DNA of 64,000 bases, taken from Palsa-295 sp963785585. GTDB taxonomy: Bacteria > Acidobacteriota > Terriglobia > Acidiferrales > UBA7541. This document shows positions 53,160 through 60,970 of the stretch, one piece after another. The notes beneath the pieces were generated by a model. The model worked only from the letters and a program-made list of their open reading frames with translations. It did not search any database and was not told the DNA's origin. A program made the translations under genes and the position numbers. The stretch covers positions 1,240,001 to 1,304,000 of the forward strand of contig CAWAVW010000004.1 in the NCBI GenBank assembly GCA_963785585.1, given 5' to 3'. Position 1 is the stretch's first letter. Every line of letters begins with the position of its first letter.

Positions 53160-54002
53160 CTACGCCGTGGCGGACATCGTGCCCTGGATGAACGCCAGCA
53201 AGTCGGCGTTGATGGTGTCCGCGTGGGTGGTCGGCATCCCGTGCGGGAATCCTTTGTAGATTTTCAGGATCGCGCCCTTCACCAGTTTTGCGCTCAGCAC
53301 TCCGGCGTCCTGGTAGGGAACGATCTGATCGTCGTCGCCGTGCATCACCAGAGTGGGCACGGTGAACTTTTTCAAGTCCTCGGTGAAATCGGTCTGCGAA
53401 AACGCCACGATGCCGTCGTATTGGGCCTTCGCGCCGCCGATCATTCCCTGGCGCCACCAATTCCCGATGACGCCTTGCGAAGGTTTCGCGCCCGGGCGGT
53501 TGTAGCCGTAGAACGGGCCGGTCGGCAGTTCCATATAAAACTGCGCGCGGTTGGCGGCGAGCGACGCCTGCAATCCGTCGAACACTTCCTTCGGCAGGCC
53601 GCCGGGATTCGCCGCGGTCTTGACCATCAGCGGAGGCACCGCGCTGATCAGCACGGCTTTGGCGACGCGGCTTTCGCCGTGGCGTCCGATGTAGCGCGCC
53701 ACTTCGCCGCCGCCGGTCGAATGTCCCACGTGAATCGCATCCTTCAGATCCAGATGCGCGGTCAACTCGGCGAGGTCGTCGGCGTAGTGGTCCATGTCGT
53801 GCCCGTAGCTCACCTGGCTCGAACGTCCGTGTCCGCGGCGGTCGTGCGCGATCACGCGATAGCCGTGCGCCAGGAAGAACATCATCTGCGCGTCCCAATC
53901 GTCGGCCGAGAGCGGCCAGCCGTGCGAGAAAACGATGGGCTGCCCTTTGCCCCAATCCTTGTAGAAAATCTCGACGCCGTCTTTTGTGGTGATTCTGCTC
54001 AT
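53160..54002 (-). CDS. Alpha/beta hydrolase, non-heme chloroperoxidase/arylesterase type
   Basis: A 280-aa cytoplasmic enzyme with the fold markers of cofactor-free haloperoxidases: KDGVEIFYKDWGKGQPIVFSHGWPLSADDWDAQMMFF, GYRVIAHDRRGHGRSSQ, IHVGHSTGGGEVARYI (Ser about 100), VPTLVMHGDDDQIVPYQ (acid) and FPHGMPTTHADTINADLLAFI (His). Length and motifs are full. It likely acts as an esterase or perhydrolase; halogenation is a side activity in this family. Single gene. Confidence 0.92.
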   Translation of the reverse strand: MSRITTKDGVEIFYKDWGKGQPIVFSHGWPLSADDWDAQMMFFLAHGYRVIAHDRRGHGRSSQVSYGHDMDHYADDLAELTAHLDLKDAIHVGHSTGGGEVARYIGRHGESRVAKAVLISAVPPLMVKTAANPGGLPKEVFDGLQASLAANRAQFYMELPTGPFYGYNRPGAKPSQGVIGNWWRQGMIGGAKAQYDGIVAFSQTDFTEDLKKFTVPTLVMHGDDDQIVPYQDAGVLSAKLVKGAILKIYKGFPHGMPTTHADTINADLLAFIQGTMSATA

Positions 54003-54163
54003 GGGGAAGTCTCCTGTGTGATGCGCCGAAAGATGCCGCGAACGGAACGAGGCGGGGGAATGATTCGACGTGCAGGCGCTACGTTACAGTTTCGGTGCAT
54101 TGGAAGTCAACACGCCGCAGCCGTTGGTACGCGATGAATCCATTCCGCGCGGCTGCGGGCGCG

Positions 54164-54436
54164 CTAATCGTCTCTGCGGCGCGACGCGCCGTGGCCCAGG
54201 CCGCCCAGGTCCACAACGACCGCGAGGATGAGAAACAGCAGGTTGATGCCGGCGATCGGCCGCGCGTTGTTCACCATCCACGCATAGACGAGCGTGGTGA
54301 GCGGCAGGAACAAAAACCCCAGCAGGGGAATCAGAAATCCGTGATATGCGCGCGACAAATAATTCGTGAAGAAAAACAGCAACGCGAGCGCAATCCGCGG
54401 GAACGCCAGAAAAATGATCAGCACCAGACAGGGCAT
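54164..54436 (-). CDS. Small two- or three-helix membrane protein
   Basis: A 90-aa hydrophobic protein with GGAGG six bases before the ATG. Helices: CLVLIIFLAFPRIALALLFFF, FLIPLLGFLFLPLTTLVYAWM and AGINLLFLILAVVVDLGGLG, ending in SRRRDD. The layout (FP-R-A, NYLSRAY-HGFLIPLLGFLFLP-TT) resembles small conserved bacterial membrane proteins of unknown function. Single gene; repeats begin just upstream. Confidence 0.8.
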   Translation of the reverse strand: MPCLVLIIFLAFPRIALALLFFFTNYLSRAYHGFLIPLLGFLFLPLTTLVYAWMVNNARPIAGINLLFLILAVVVDLGGLGHGASRRRDD

Positions 54437-54913
54437 GCGAAGCCTCCGACGACCGTGGTTAGATTAGCAGGTCCGCGCCGTGGTCTCGCGAGCGATTGTT
54501 TTTACCAGCGCCGCCGATCGGGGTCGCGCCGCGCCGCGCGGGGTTTGCCTGTGTAGCGGCCGCACGACGGTGTTTGTCGAGCGGGCAGCCTTCTGCAACG
54601 CACGTCGCGATGAACAGTATTTTCGCGCTCGCAGCTTTTCGTAGCGTAGACGCCCACGTCTGCGCGATTCGGTTTTGCGCGCGGACCGACGTCTTGCCTT
54701 CGCCGGACATCGATCCGTCGCGGATCGACGATTCGGGAGGTGGGTCTGGATTTTGTAGCGGCGGGCTTTACGCCCGCCAGCATTGGCTGTTGCGTTTGCG
54801 GGGACGAAATGCGGAGAGGCAACTTCAAAGGCTGGCGGGCATGAAGCCCGCCGCTACAAATTCAACGTCAAAACCATAGGAGGCGACCCGTGCGCCTCGG
54901 AGCGGCGTGCGTA
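54437..54913. repeat. Intergenic C and P hairpins
   Basis: Contains GTAGCGGCCGCACGACGGTGTTTGTCGAGCGGGC (54552-54588), P hairpin GTAGCGTAGACGCCCACGTCTGCG (54640-54663), GTAGCGGCGGGC..GCCCGCC (54754-54779) and its inverted copy (54831-54857). The order resembles half of the 260-bp unit at 24473, inverted. No gene is seen. Confidence 0.78.
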
Positions 54914-57322
54914 TCAGGCGTGCGATGGGGCTGACGACGGCGGCAACCCGACCTTCCTCAGCAATTCCTGGAAACGCGGCTCGCGGCGCAGATCGTCCAT
55001 GCTCGGGTCGATGTGCAGGTACAGCAGCCAGTGCGAACGCTCTTCGTAGGATTTTTCCAGGTAGTCGAGGGCCTTGCTGTTCTCGCCGAGGCCGATGTGG
55101 ATTCCGGCGAAGAAATGCGGCGCCACGTATCTCTGCGCGGCAAGTTTGGTGAGTTCGTCGAGAATCTCGAGCGCTTCCTCGCGCCGGCCCGCTTTCCCAT
55201 AGGAGTGCGCCAGCGCCGCGCGCATCAGCGGAGCTCCGGCGGAAAATTTCGACGCCTTCTCGCCTTCGCGGATCGCCCAATCGTACTGGCCCGTCGCGCG
55301 ATATACCGCGCCGAGCACCCAGTACGTCACCGGATAGTTCGCATCGATCTCGATCGCCTGCAAAAGTTGCTCGCGCGATTCCTCGTATCGCCGCGCCATG
55401 TAATACGCCCAGCCGATCGCCGCATTGATGATCAGCGACAGCGGATCCAGTTCGTGGCTCTTTTTCATTCCGGCGATCGCGCCTTCGTGATCGCCCATGG
55501 TCATGATCGATTCCGAGCGCCAGTGATTCGCCGTCGGGTACGTGGGATTCAATTCCAGGCTGCGCGCGAATTCCTTTTGCGCCTCTTGCCACTGCCAATC
55601 GTGCAGCCACAGCACCGCGGCCACCGACGTGTGCGCTTCGGCGTTTTCGGGATCGAGCCGCAGCGCGGTCATCGCCGCGCCTTTGCCCTTGGGAAACACC
55701 TGCTTCGGCGCGAGGTAACTGTTCCATCCGAGCAGCACGTAGCAGTCGGCCAATCCGGCGTACGGCAGCGCGTAGCCGGGATCTTTTTCGATCGCTTGCT
55801 GAAAAAACTCGATCGCTTTGTAAAATCCCTCTTCGGTCCAGCGATTCCAGTGGTGGCGGCCTTTCAGGTACAGCGCGTACGCTTCGGGATCTTCGGTGTG
55901 ATGTTTCGTCAGCCGCTTTTTCTGCGCGCGCGTCAGTTGCAGCTTCAGCTTGTCCGCGATTTCGTGCGAGATTTCGTCCTGCACCGCAAAAATATCGCCG
56001 GGCTTGCGGTCGTAGTGCGCGCCCCACAATTGCGAGCCGGTCAGCACGTCCACCAGTTCCGCGCCGATGCGCAGCGAGCCTCCGCTTTGCATGATTCGTC
56101 CGGTGAGCACGGCGCGAACTTGCAGCTCGCGCCCGGCGGCCAGCGCGTCGATGTCGCGGCCCTTGAAGCGAAACACGGTGCTCTGCGCCATCACCCGCAG
56201 CTTCGGCACGGTCGCCAGGATATTGATCAGGCTCGACGAAATTCCGTCGCTGAGGTATTCGTTTTCCGGGTCGCGGCTGGTGTTTTCAAACGGCAGCACG
56301 GCGATCGAGTCGATGATTTTCGACACGCGCGGCGAGCGGCCCGAGCGCGTCAAGCCCGTCGCGGTGCGCGACGTCAGCTCGCCGGTCGCAATCGAACGGC
56401 TCGAATCGGATTTCGACGCGGCGCCCGCGCCTTCGTCGGTCCACGGAGTTCCGGCGGCGGCTTCGCGCTGCACGCGCCGCAAATCGGCCGCGAGATCCGC
56501 CGCGTGCAGGTAGCGTTCGTCGCGGTTTTTGTGCAGCGCCTTGTCGATGATCGCCGCCAGGCTCGCGGGAATCGCGGGATTGATGTTGCGCACCGGCTCC
56601 GGCGCGCGCGTCAAAACCGCTTCGATGATCATTCCGCCGGTGCCGCCGCTGAACGCCCGGCGCCCCGTGGACATTTCATACAGCAGCAGGCCCAACGAAA
56701 AAATGTCGGTGCGCTGGTCGAGAGTGTCGCCGCGCACCTGCTCCGGAGACATGTACGACGGCGTGCCGCTCACAATGCCGACGATCGAATTGGAATCCGA
56801 CAGATCGCCGGAATCGCTGCCGGAATCGACGTCGCCCGCCGCGACTCCCTTGGGAACCAGCTTGGCGAGGCCAAAATCGAGCACCTTCGCTCGTCCCTGC
56901 CGGGTGATGAAAATATTCGCGGGCTTGATGTCGCGATGAATGATGCCGCCCAGGTGAGCGGCTTCGAGCGCCTCGGCGATTTGAATGCCGAGTTCGAGAA
57001 TTTCGCCGAGCGCCAGCGGCTGCGCGTGGATGTGGCTGCGCAGCGTCTCGCCGTCGATGAATTCCATGGCGATGAACGCGCGGCCGTCGTCTTCGCCGAT
57101 ATCGTAGATCGTGCAAATGCCGGGATGGTTCAGCGCCGACGCGGCGCGCGCTTCGCGCCGGAAGCGCTCGAGCGCCTGCGTTTCCTGCGCCATTTTTTCG
57201 GGGAGAAATTTCAGTGCAACGGGACGTTCGAGGCGGCTATCGACGGCCTTGTACACGACGCCCATGCCGCCGGCGCCGAGCTGCTCCACGATGCGATAGT
57301 GCGAAATCGTCTGGCCGATCAT
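54914..57322 (-). CDS. Ser/Thr kinase with TolB-N/FlgO-like and TPR regions
   Basis: An 802-aa kinase starting at MIGQTISHYRIVEQLG (57322), the usual start for this group; Met at 57352 or 57370 is possible but proline-rich. Kinase landmarks: GAGGMG (16-21), Lys38, HRDIKPANIF, DFGLAK and SYMSPEQVRG. Residues ~345-475 form the CadC/FlgO-like domain (SIAVLPFENTSRDPENEYLSDGISSSLINILATVPKLRV, VRAVLTGRIMQSGGSLRIGAELVDV, LWGAHYDRKPGDIFAVQDEISHEIADKLKLQL), then about eight TPRs (about 480-790). No clear membrane helix separates them, unlike the other two kinases here. Confidence 0.92.
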   Translation of the reverse strand: MIGQTISHYRIVEQLGAGGMGVVYKAVDSRLERPVALKFLPEKMAQETQALERFRREARAASALNHPGICTIYDIGEDDGRAFIAMEFIDGETLRSHIHAQPLALGEILELGIQIAEALEAAHLGGIIHRDIKPANIFITRQGRAKVLDFGLAKLVPKGVAAGDVDSGSDSGDLSDSNSIVGIVSGTPSYMSPEQVRGDTLDQRTDIFSLGLLLYEMSTGRRAFSGGTGGMIIEAVLTRAPEPVRNINPAIPASLAAIIDKALHKNRDERYLHAADLAADLRRVQREAAAGTPWTDEGAGAASKSDSSRSIATGELTSRTATGLTRSGRSPRVSKIIDSIAVLPFENTSRDPENEYLSDGISSSLINILATVPKLRVMAQSTVFRFKGRDIDALAAGRELQVRAVLTGRIMQSGGSLRIGAELVDVLTGSQLWGAHYDRKPGDIFAVQDEISHEIADKLKLQLTRAQKKRLTKHHTEDPEAYALYLKGRHHWNRWTEEGFYKAIEFFQQAIEKDPGYALPYAGLADCYVLLGWNSYLAPKQVFPKGKGAAMTALRLDPENAEAHTSVAAVLWLHDWQWQEAQKEFARSLELNPTYPTANHWRSESIMTMGDHEGAIAGMKKSHELDPLSLIINAAIGWAYYMARRYEESREQLLQAIEIDANYPVTYWVLGAVYRATGQYDWAIREGEKASKFSAGAPLMRAALAHSYGKAGRREEALEILDELTKLAAQRYVAPHFFAGIHIGLGENSKALDYLEKSYEERSHWLLYLHIDPSMDDLRREPRFQELLRKVGLPPSSAPSHA

Positions 57323-57530
57323 TGGCGGGGGCGGGTCGGGCGAACCGCGCATTCCACTTCCGCAATCCACTTCCGCAGGTCGCTATCGCATTACCCTACC
57401 GCATTCCGTTGCCGGCGCGCCACCGCAACGTCAAAACCGATGAGCCGCGAGTGCCTGAGCGGCTTGCGTGCGACTTCAACACCGCGCGACGTACGCGAGG
57501 CGATCGGCCGGGCGGCCTTATCGTGCGGCG

Positions 57531-57806
57531 TTACAACGTCGGGTCGTCGGGCCCGGCTTCCTCAAACGGCTTGGTTCTTTTCGTCTGCGGCGGTTTCGGC
57601 GAAACCATCAGATTCAGGATGTTCGCGCCTTCGCCGAATTTGTCCGCGCCGGCCAGCGGTTCCTGCTCCAGCGAAATCGTTTTGTTGCAGACCGTGCAAA
57701 CCAGGGCCGCGTACGTGCCGCCGTCGGCCTGCCGGAACATATTGCAGCGCATGACGCGCTCGCAGCACACCGGCACCCACATTGTGGAAGTTTTTTCCGC
57801 CGCCAT
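57531..57806 (-). CDS. Small Cys-rich (zinc-ribbon-like) protein
   Basis: A 91-aa protein with GAGGCG just before the ATG. Cysteines are arranged as VPVCCERVMRCNM then LVCTVCNKTI, a CxxC plus an upstream Cys pair that could bind one zinc. The C-terminal half (LAGADKFGEGANILNLMVSPKPP) is probably disordered. No family is recognised. It stands alone upstream of the kinase, with repeats behind it. Confidence 0.68.
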   Translation of the reverse strand: MAAEKTSTMWVPVCCERVMRCNMFRQADGGTYAALVCTVCNKTISLEQEPLAGADKFGEGANILNLMVSPKPPQTKRTKPFEEAGPDDPTL

Positions 57807-57924
57807 GATCGCCTCGCGTGATCCGTACGCCGCGGATTATACAATGGATTGCGTTGGCGCAAGAGCGTTCGCTGGCGAAGCAAACAGGAGCGGCGCGCAA
57901 GAATGTACCGTGGCAGGATCGCTG

Positions 57925-57957
57925 CCTTTCGTAGCGTAGACGCCCACGTCTGCGCAG
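57925..57957. repeat. Family P hairpin
   Basis: TTTCGTAGCGTAGACGCCCACGTCTGCGCAGCGC is a GTAG-footed stem CGTAGACG-CCCA-CGTCTGCG. It is followed by GTCCCGCGAACGCGGGAC (57963-57980), a perfect palindromic stem. Both recur together at 58598-58648. Confidence 0.8.
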
Positions 57958-58002
57958 CGCACGTCCCGCGAACGCGGGACGGCGTGCCTTTGCCCACCAC
58001 GA

Positions 58003-58112
58003 GTTGGCGCACGACGTACAGTTTCGAACCGAGTCCATGCGAGAGCGAAGATTGAAATGGTTTTCGCGGAGTGCGGTGGCATCCCGCCGAAGGCGGGAGA
58101 CCACCGCCGGCC
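58003..58112 (+). repeat. Family D element 10 (3' half)
   Basis: Begins in the interior at GTTGGCGCACGACGTACAG, passes through a diverged FEPS-coding remnant and ends with an intact right arm (58059-58112). Confidence 0.82.
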
Positions 58113-58238
58113 GTACGCGTTCACTTCAAGCATTCCGTAGATTCGAATGACGCGACGGGCGAGTGCGTTTTCGCGGGGTCGGCGGTTCATGCACAAAACT
58201 TTCGGTCGAGCCTACGCGGTGGCGTGGCGGGCATGGGT

Positions 58239-58295
58239 GGCCGGCGGTGGTCCCCGCCTGGCGGCGGGTGCCACCGCACTCCGCGAGAACCGTGG
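58239..58295 (+). repeat. Family D left arm (solo)
   Basis: GGCCGGCGGTGGTCCCCGCCTGGCGGCGGGTGCCACCGCACTCCGCGAGAACC without interior. The upstream block 58163-58238 (AAAACTTTCGGTCGAGCC..) recurs inverted at 63513-63590. Confidence 0.78.
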
Positions 58296-58424
58296 GCTCG
58301 GTGCCGTAGCGGGCAATGGGCGCGAAGCATCGCGCGTAGCTCGCCAGTCGGAGCGGGCCGCGGGCCGCCGCGGCGGGACGGCGTGCCTTTGCCTTTTCGC
58401 CGGCGCTTGCCATGCACGACCAAA

Positions 58425-58775
58425 ACCGAAGCGCGCAGACGTGGGCGTCCGCAGTGAACGACCGAAACCAAACCGCGCAGACGTGGGCGTCTACGCTACC
58501 AAAAGCTGCGATTTTCGTTTCGGTGAACGCCGGGGCGATCGCGTTCACATGGTTTTTCAAGGCGCGCAAGAATGTACCGTGGCAGGATCGCTGCCTTTCG
58601 TAGCGTAGACGCCCACGTCTGCGAGCGCACGTCCCGCGAACGCGGGACGGCGTGCTTTTAGCTTTTCGCCGGCGCTTGCCATGCACGACCAAAACCGAAT
58701 CGCGCAGACGTGGTCGTCCGCAGTGCAAGACCAAAACCGAAGCGCGCAGACGTGGGCGTCTACGCTACCAAGGCA
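58425..58775. repeat. Family P hairpin array
   Basis: At least five copies, in both orientations, of CGCAGACGTGGGCGTC.. or its inverse GTAGCGTAGACGCCCACGTCTGCG lie near 58433, 58478, 58598, 58705 (variant GTGGTCGTCC) and 58746. They are separated by GACCAAAACCGAA spacers. No gene is seen between 57807 and 58832. Confidence 0.8.
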
Positions 58776-58832
58776 GCGCCGCGACGCCCGCGCCTATGAA
58801 ATCCGCAGCCGTGGAAAGATTTACACCGCCGG

Positions 58833-60044
58833 CTACGGAAACAGGGTCAGGTCGATCGCGCGCGCCATCGCTTCGTATCCGGCATCGTTGGGATGCAGAT
58901 GATCGCCGGAATCGTACGCGGGATTTAAGTTGGCGGGCTTTGCGGAATCGCGCGTGGCCTTGTCGAAATCGATCACGCCGTCCACCGCGCCGCCGGTGCG
59001 AATCCACTGGTTCACCGCGGCGCGAACGGACTCACCCTTATCGGAAAAACCGTCGGCGCCGCCGGACGGAAGGATCGTGGCGGCAAACACTTTCACGTCC
59101 TCGAGGTGCGCCCGCTCGACCAGTTGCGCCAGAGCGACGATGATTTCCTCGGCACGCGCGTTTTCATCGGGATCGCCCCAGCTGATGTCGTTGATTCCCT
59201 CGAGCAGAATCAGATACCGCGCGCCGGTTTGCGCCAGGACGTCGCGATCGAATCGCGCAATCGCGCTCGGCCCGAATTCGCTCGAGCGCAGCAGGCGATT
59301 GCCGATGATGCCCTCGTTGAGCACCGCGGCGGGCGGCGCGCTGGGCCGCTGTTGAAATCGCTCGACCAGAACATCGGGCCAGCGGTGGTTGGCGTCCTTG
59401 GTCGAAGCGGCGCCGTCGGTAATCGAGTCGCCCAGCGCGACCACGGCGAATGCGCTTTTGCCCGCCAGGACATCGATGCCTTTCACGAAATTCCAGGAGC
59501 CGGCCGCGCGCGCGTGTTCCATTTTCAAGGCTTGGGTTGCGTCGCCCCTGGTCACGTAATTCGTCGAGCTCGCCAGCAGATGGCACGTGCGCGTGGCGAT
59601 CTCCTGATCGATCACATATACGCTGACCGCCAGGCTGGCCATCGACGGCACGTCCATCGCTACCTGATCGCTCAACATGTAGCCGCCTGCGGGAATCGTC
59701 ACCGACGCGCGGCCGCCAAACGTGAGCGCGTGATCCGAGCCTGCCGCGATCGCGCCGTCACCGGCAGCGAGCGCGATGCGCGCCGCGCCCACCACCAATT
59801 GCGACGCGCCAAACTCGTTGCTCAGCTTCACGCGCACGGCATGGCCGCCCACGCTCGAGCGCACGATGTTGCGATACGTCGAATCGCCCGCCGACGGCTC
59901 GCCCGATTTCACCGCGCAGGCCATCGGCGCCGCCGCCCACGTGCCCACCCAGTGGCCGTCCGTCTGTTGGTCCATCCGTTCGCTTGCGAACGCCGGCAAC
60001 GCAAAGAAAAAGAAAGCAATTAAAGCATGCAGTCTGGGTCTCAT
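58833..60044 (-). CDS. Secreted SGNH/GDSL hydrolase
   Basis: A 403-aa exported esterase; GAGG lies six bases before the ATG. Signal peptide: LHALIAFFFFALPAFA. The family-specific start HWVGTWAAAPMA, then block I GDSITDGA (Ser about 206), block II/III GNRLLRSSEFG and LEGINDISWGDPDEN, and block V SGDHLHPNDAGYEAMA (Asp, His) are all present. This two-part architecture (N-terminal beta domain about 30-190, then SGNH domain) is typical of carbohydrate/xylan esterase-like or rhamnogalacturonan acetylesterase-like proteins. Substrate unknown. Confidence 0.92.
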   Translation of the reverse strand: MRPRLHALIAFFFFALPAFASERMDQQTDGHWVGTWAAAPMACAVKSGEPSAGDSTYRNIVRSSVGGHAVRVKLSNEFGASQLVVGAARIALAAGDGAIAAGSDHALTFGGRASVTIPAGGYMLSDQVAMDVPSMASLAVSVYVIDQEIATRTCHLLASSTNYVTRGDATQALKMEHARAAGSWNFVKGIDVLAGKSAFAVVALGDSITDGAASTKDANHRWPDVLVERFQQRPSAPPAAVLNEGIIGNRLLRSSEFGPSAIARFDRDVLAQTGARYLILLEGINDISWGDPDENARAEEIIVALAQLVERAHLEDVKVFAATILPSGGADGFSDKGESVRAAVNQWIRTGGAVDGVIDFDKATRDSAKPANLNPAYDSGDHLHPNDAGYEAMARAIDLTLFP

Positions 60045-60126
60045 CGAATCCTCTATCTGGGTTATCGAACGTTCTTAGCAACAGGACCGAAATCCGCACC
60101 CTAAAGACGCACCGCGCGCACTTCGG

Positions 60127-60182
60127 TTAGCGAGTGCTCGTTAGCGAGTGCGGGTTAGCGAGTGCCGGTTGGCGAGCGCCGG
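60127..60182. repeat. Four tandem 14-bp units in a divergent promoter region
   Basis: TTAGCGAGTGCTCG, TTAGCGAGTGCGGG, TTAGCGAGTGCCGG and TTGGCGAGCGCCGG are head to tail with no gaps. They sit 83 bp from the SGNH start and 108 bp from the peroxiredoxin start, so they may be operator or slippage repeats. Confidence 0.75.
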
Positions 60183-60250
60183 CGAATGATTCGCCCGCAT
60201 CGCCGGCCGCGGCGCGGGCATCACATAGGAACTCGGTCGGCTTCGGCCGA

Positions 60251-60261
60251 TGGTATATAAT
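60251..60261 (+). promoter_or_regulatory. Probable promoter of peroxiredoxin operon
   Basis: TGGTATATAAT contains a perfect TATAAT (60256-60261), or alternatively an extended -10 TGG-TATATA. It lies 29 bp before the GTG start. No good -35 is visible, consistent with an extended -10 promoter or an activator. Confidence 0.5.
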
Positions 60262-60289
60262 TTCGCATCTTCTCGGGAGGGCCCCAACA

Positions 60290-60946
60290 GTGTTGCGCAT
60301 CAACGACGAAGCTCCGAATTTCACTGCGGAAACATCGCAGGGCACGATCAATTTTCACGAATGGATTGGCGACGGCTGGGCGATTCTGTTTTCGCATCCG
60401 AAGGATTTCACGCCGGTGTGCACCACCGAGCTCGGCTACATGGCGGGCCTGGAGCCGGACTTCGCCAAGCGCAACACCAAAATTATCGGCCTGAGCGTGG
60501 ACCCGGTGACCAGCCACGCGAAATGGGCGGCGGACATCGAAGCCACCCAGGGACACAAAGTGAATTTCCCGATGATCGGCGACCCCGAACTGAAAATCGC
60601 CAAGCTCTACGACATGCTGCCCGCCGAAGCGGGCGATAGCTGCGAAGGCCGCACCGCTGCGAACAACGCCACCGTGCGCACCGTGTTCGTCGTCGGCCCG
60701 GACAAGAAAATCAAATTGATGCTGAGCTATCCGATGAGCACCGGACGCAACTTCGACGAAGTGCTGCGCGTGGTGGATTCGATGCAGCTCACCGCCAAGC
60801 ACAAAGTGGCCACGCCGGTGAACTGGAAACCGGGTGACGACGTCATCATTTTGCCGGCGGTGACCGACGAAGAAGCGAAGCAGAAATATCCGGACGGCTG
60901 GAAATCTCCGCGGCCTTATCTGCGGATTGTTCCTCAGCCGAAGTAG
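60290..60946 (+). CDS. 1-Cys peroxiredoxin (Prx6 type)
   Basis: A 218-aa thioredoxin-fold peroxidase that reduces peroxides. The GTG start at 60290 is chosen: GGGAGG lies at 60275-60280, and VLRINDEAPNFTAETSQGTINF is the family N-terminus. The in-frame extension to 60134 has no ribosome site and includes the promoter. Active site HPKDFTPVCTTE (Cys44, Thr41). No resolving CxxxxK/VCP Cys motif is seen. The C-terminal extension, NWKPGDDVIILPAVTDEEAKQKYPDGWKSPRPYLR, is typical of Prx6. The MBL/rhodanese gene follows 24 bp later, suggesting a common response to peroxide and sulfide/persulfide stress. Confidence 0.93.
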   Translation: MLRINDEAPNFTAETSQGTINFHEWIGDGWAILFSHPKDFTPVCTTELGYMAGLEPDFAKRNTKIIGLSVDPVTSHAKWAADIEATQGHKVNFPMIGDPELKIAKLYDMLPAEAGDSCEGRTAANNATVRTVFVVGPDKKIKLMLSYPMSTGRNFDEVLRVVDSMQLTAKHKVATPVNWKPGDDVIILPAVTDEEAKQKYPDGWKSPRPYLRIVPQPK

Positions 60947-60970
60947 GCATCTGCAAACGAGGATGGCCGC

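Noticed and set aside
55013..57754. 913-codon plus-strand frame
   Set aside because: Antisense shadow of the kinase-TPR gene; Arg/Val-rich without recognisable domains.
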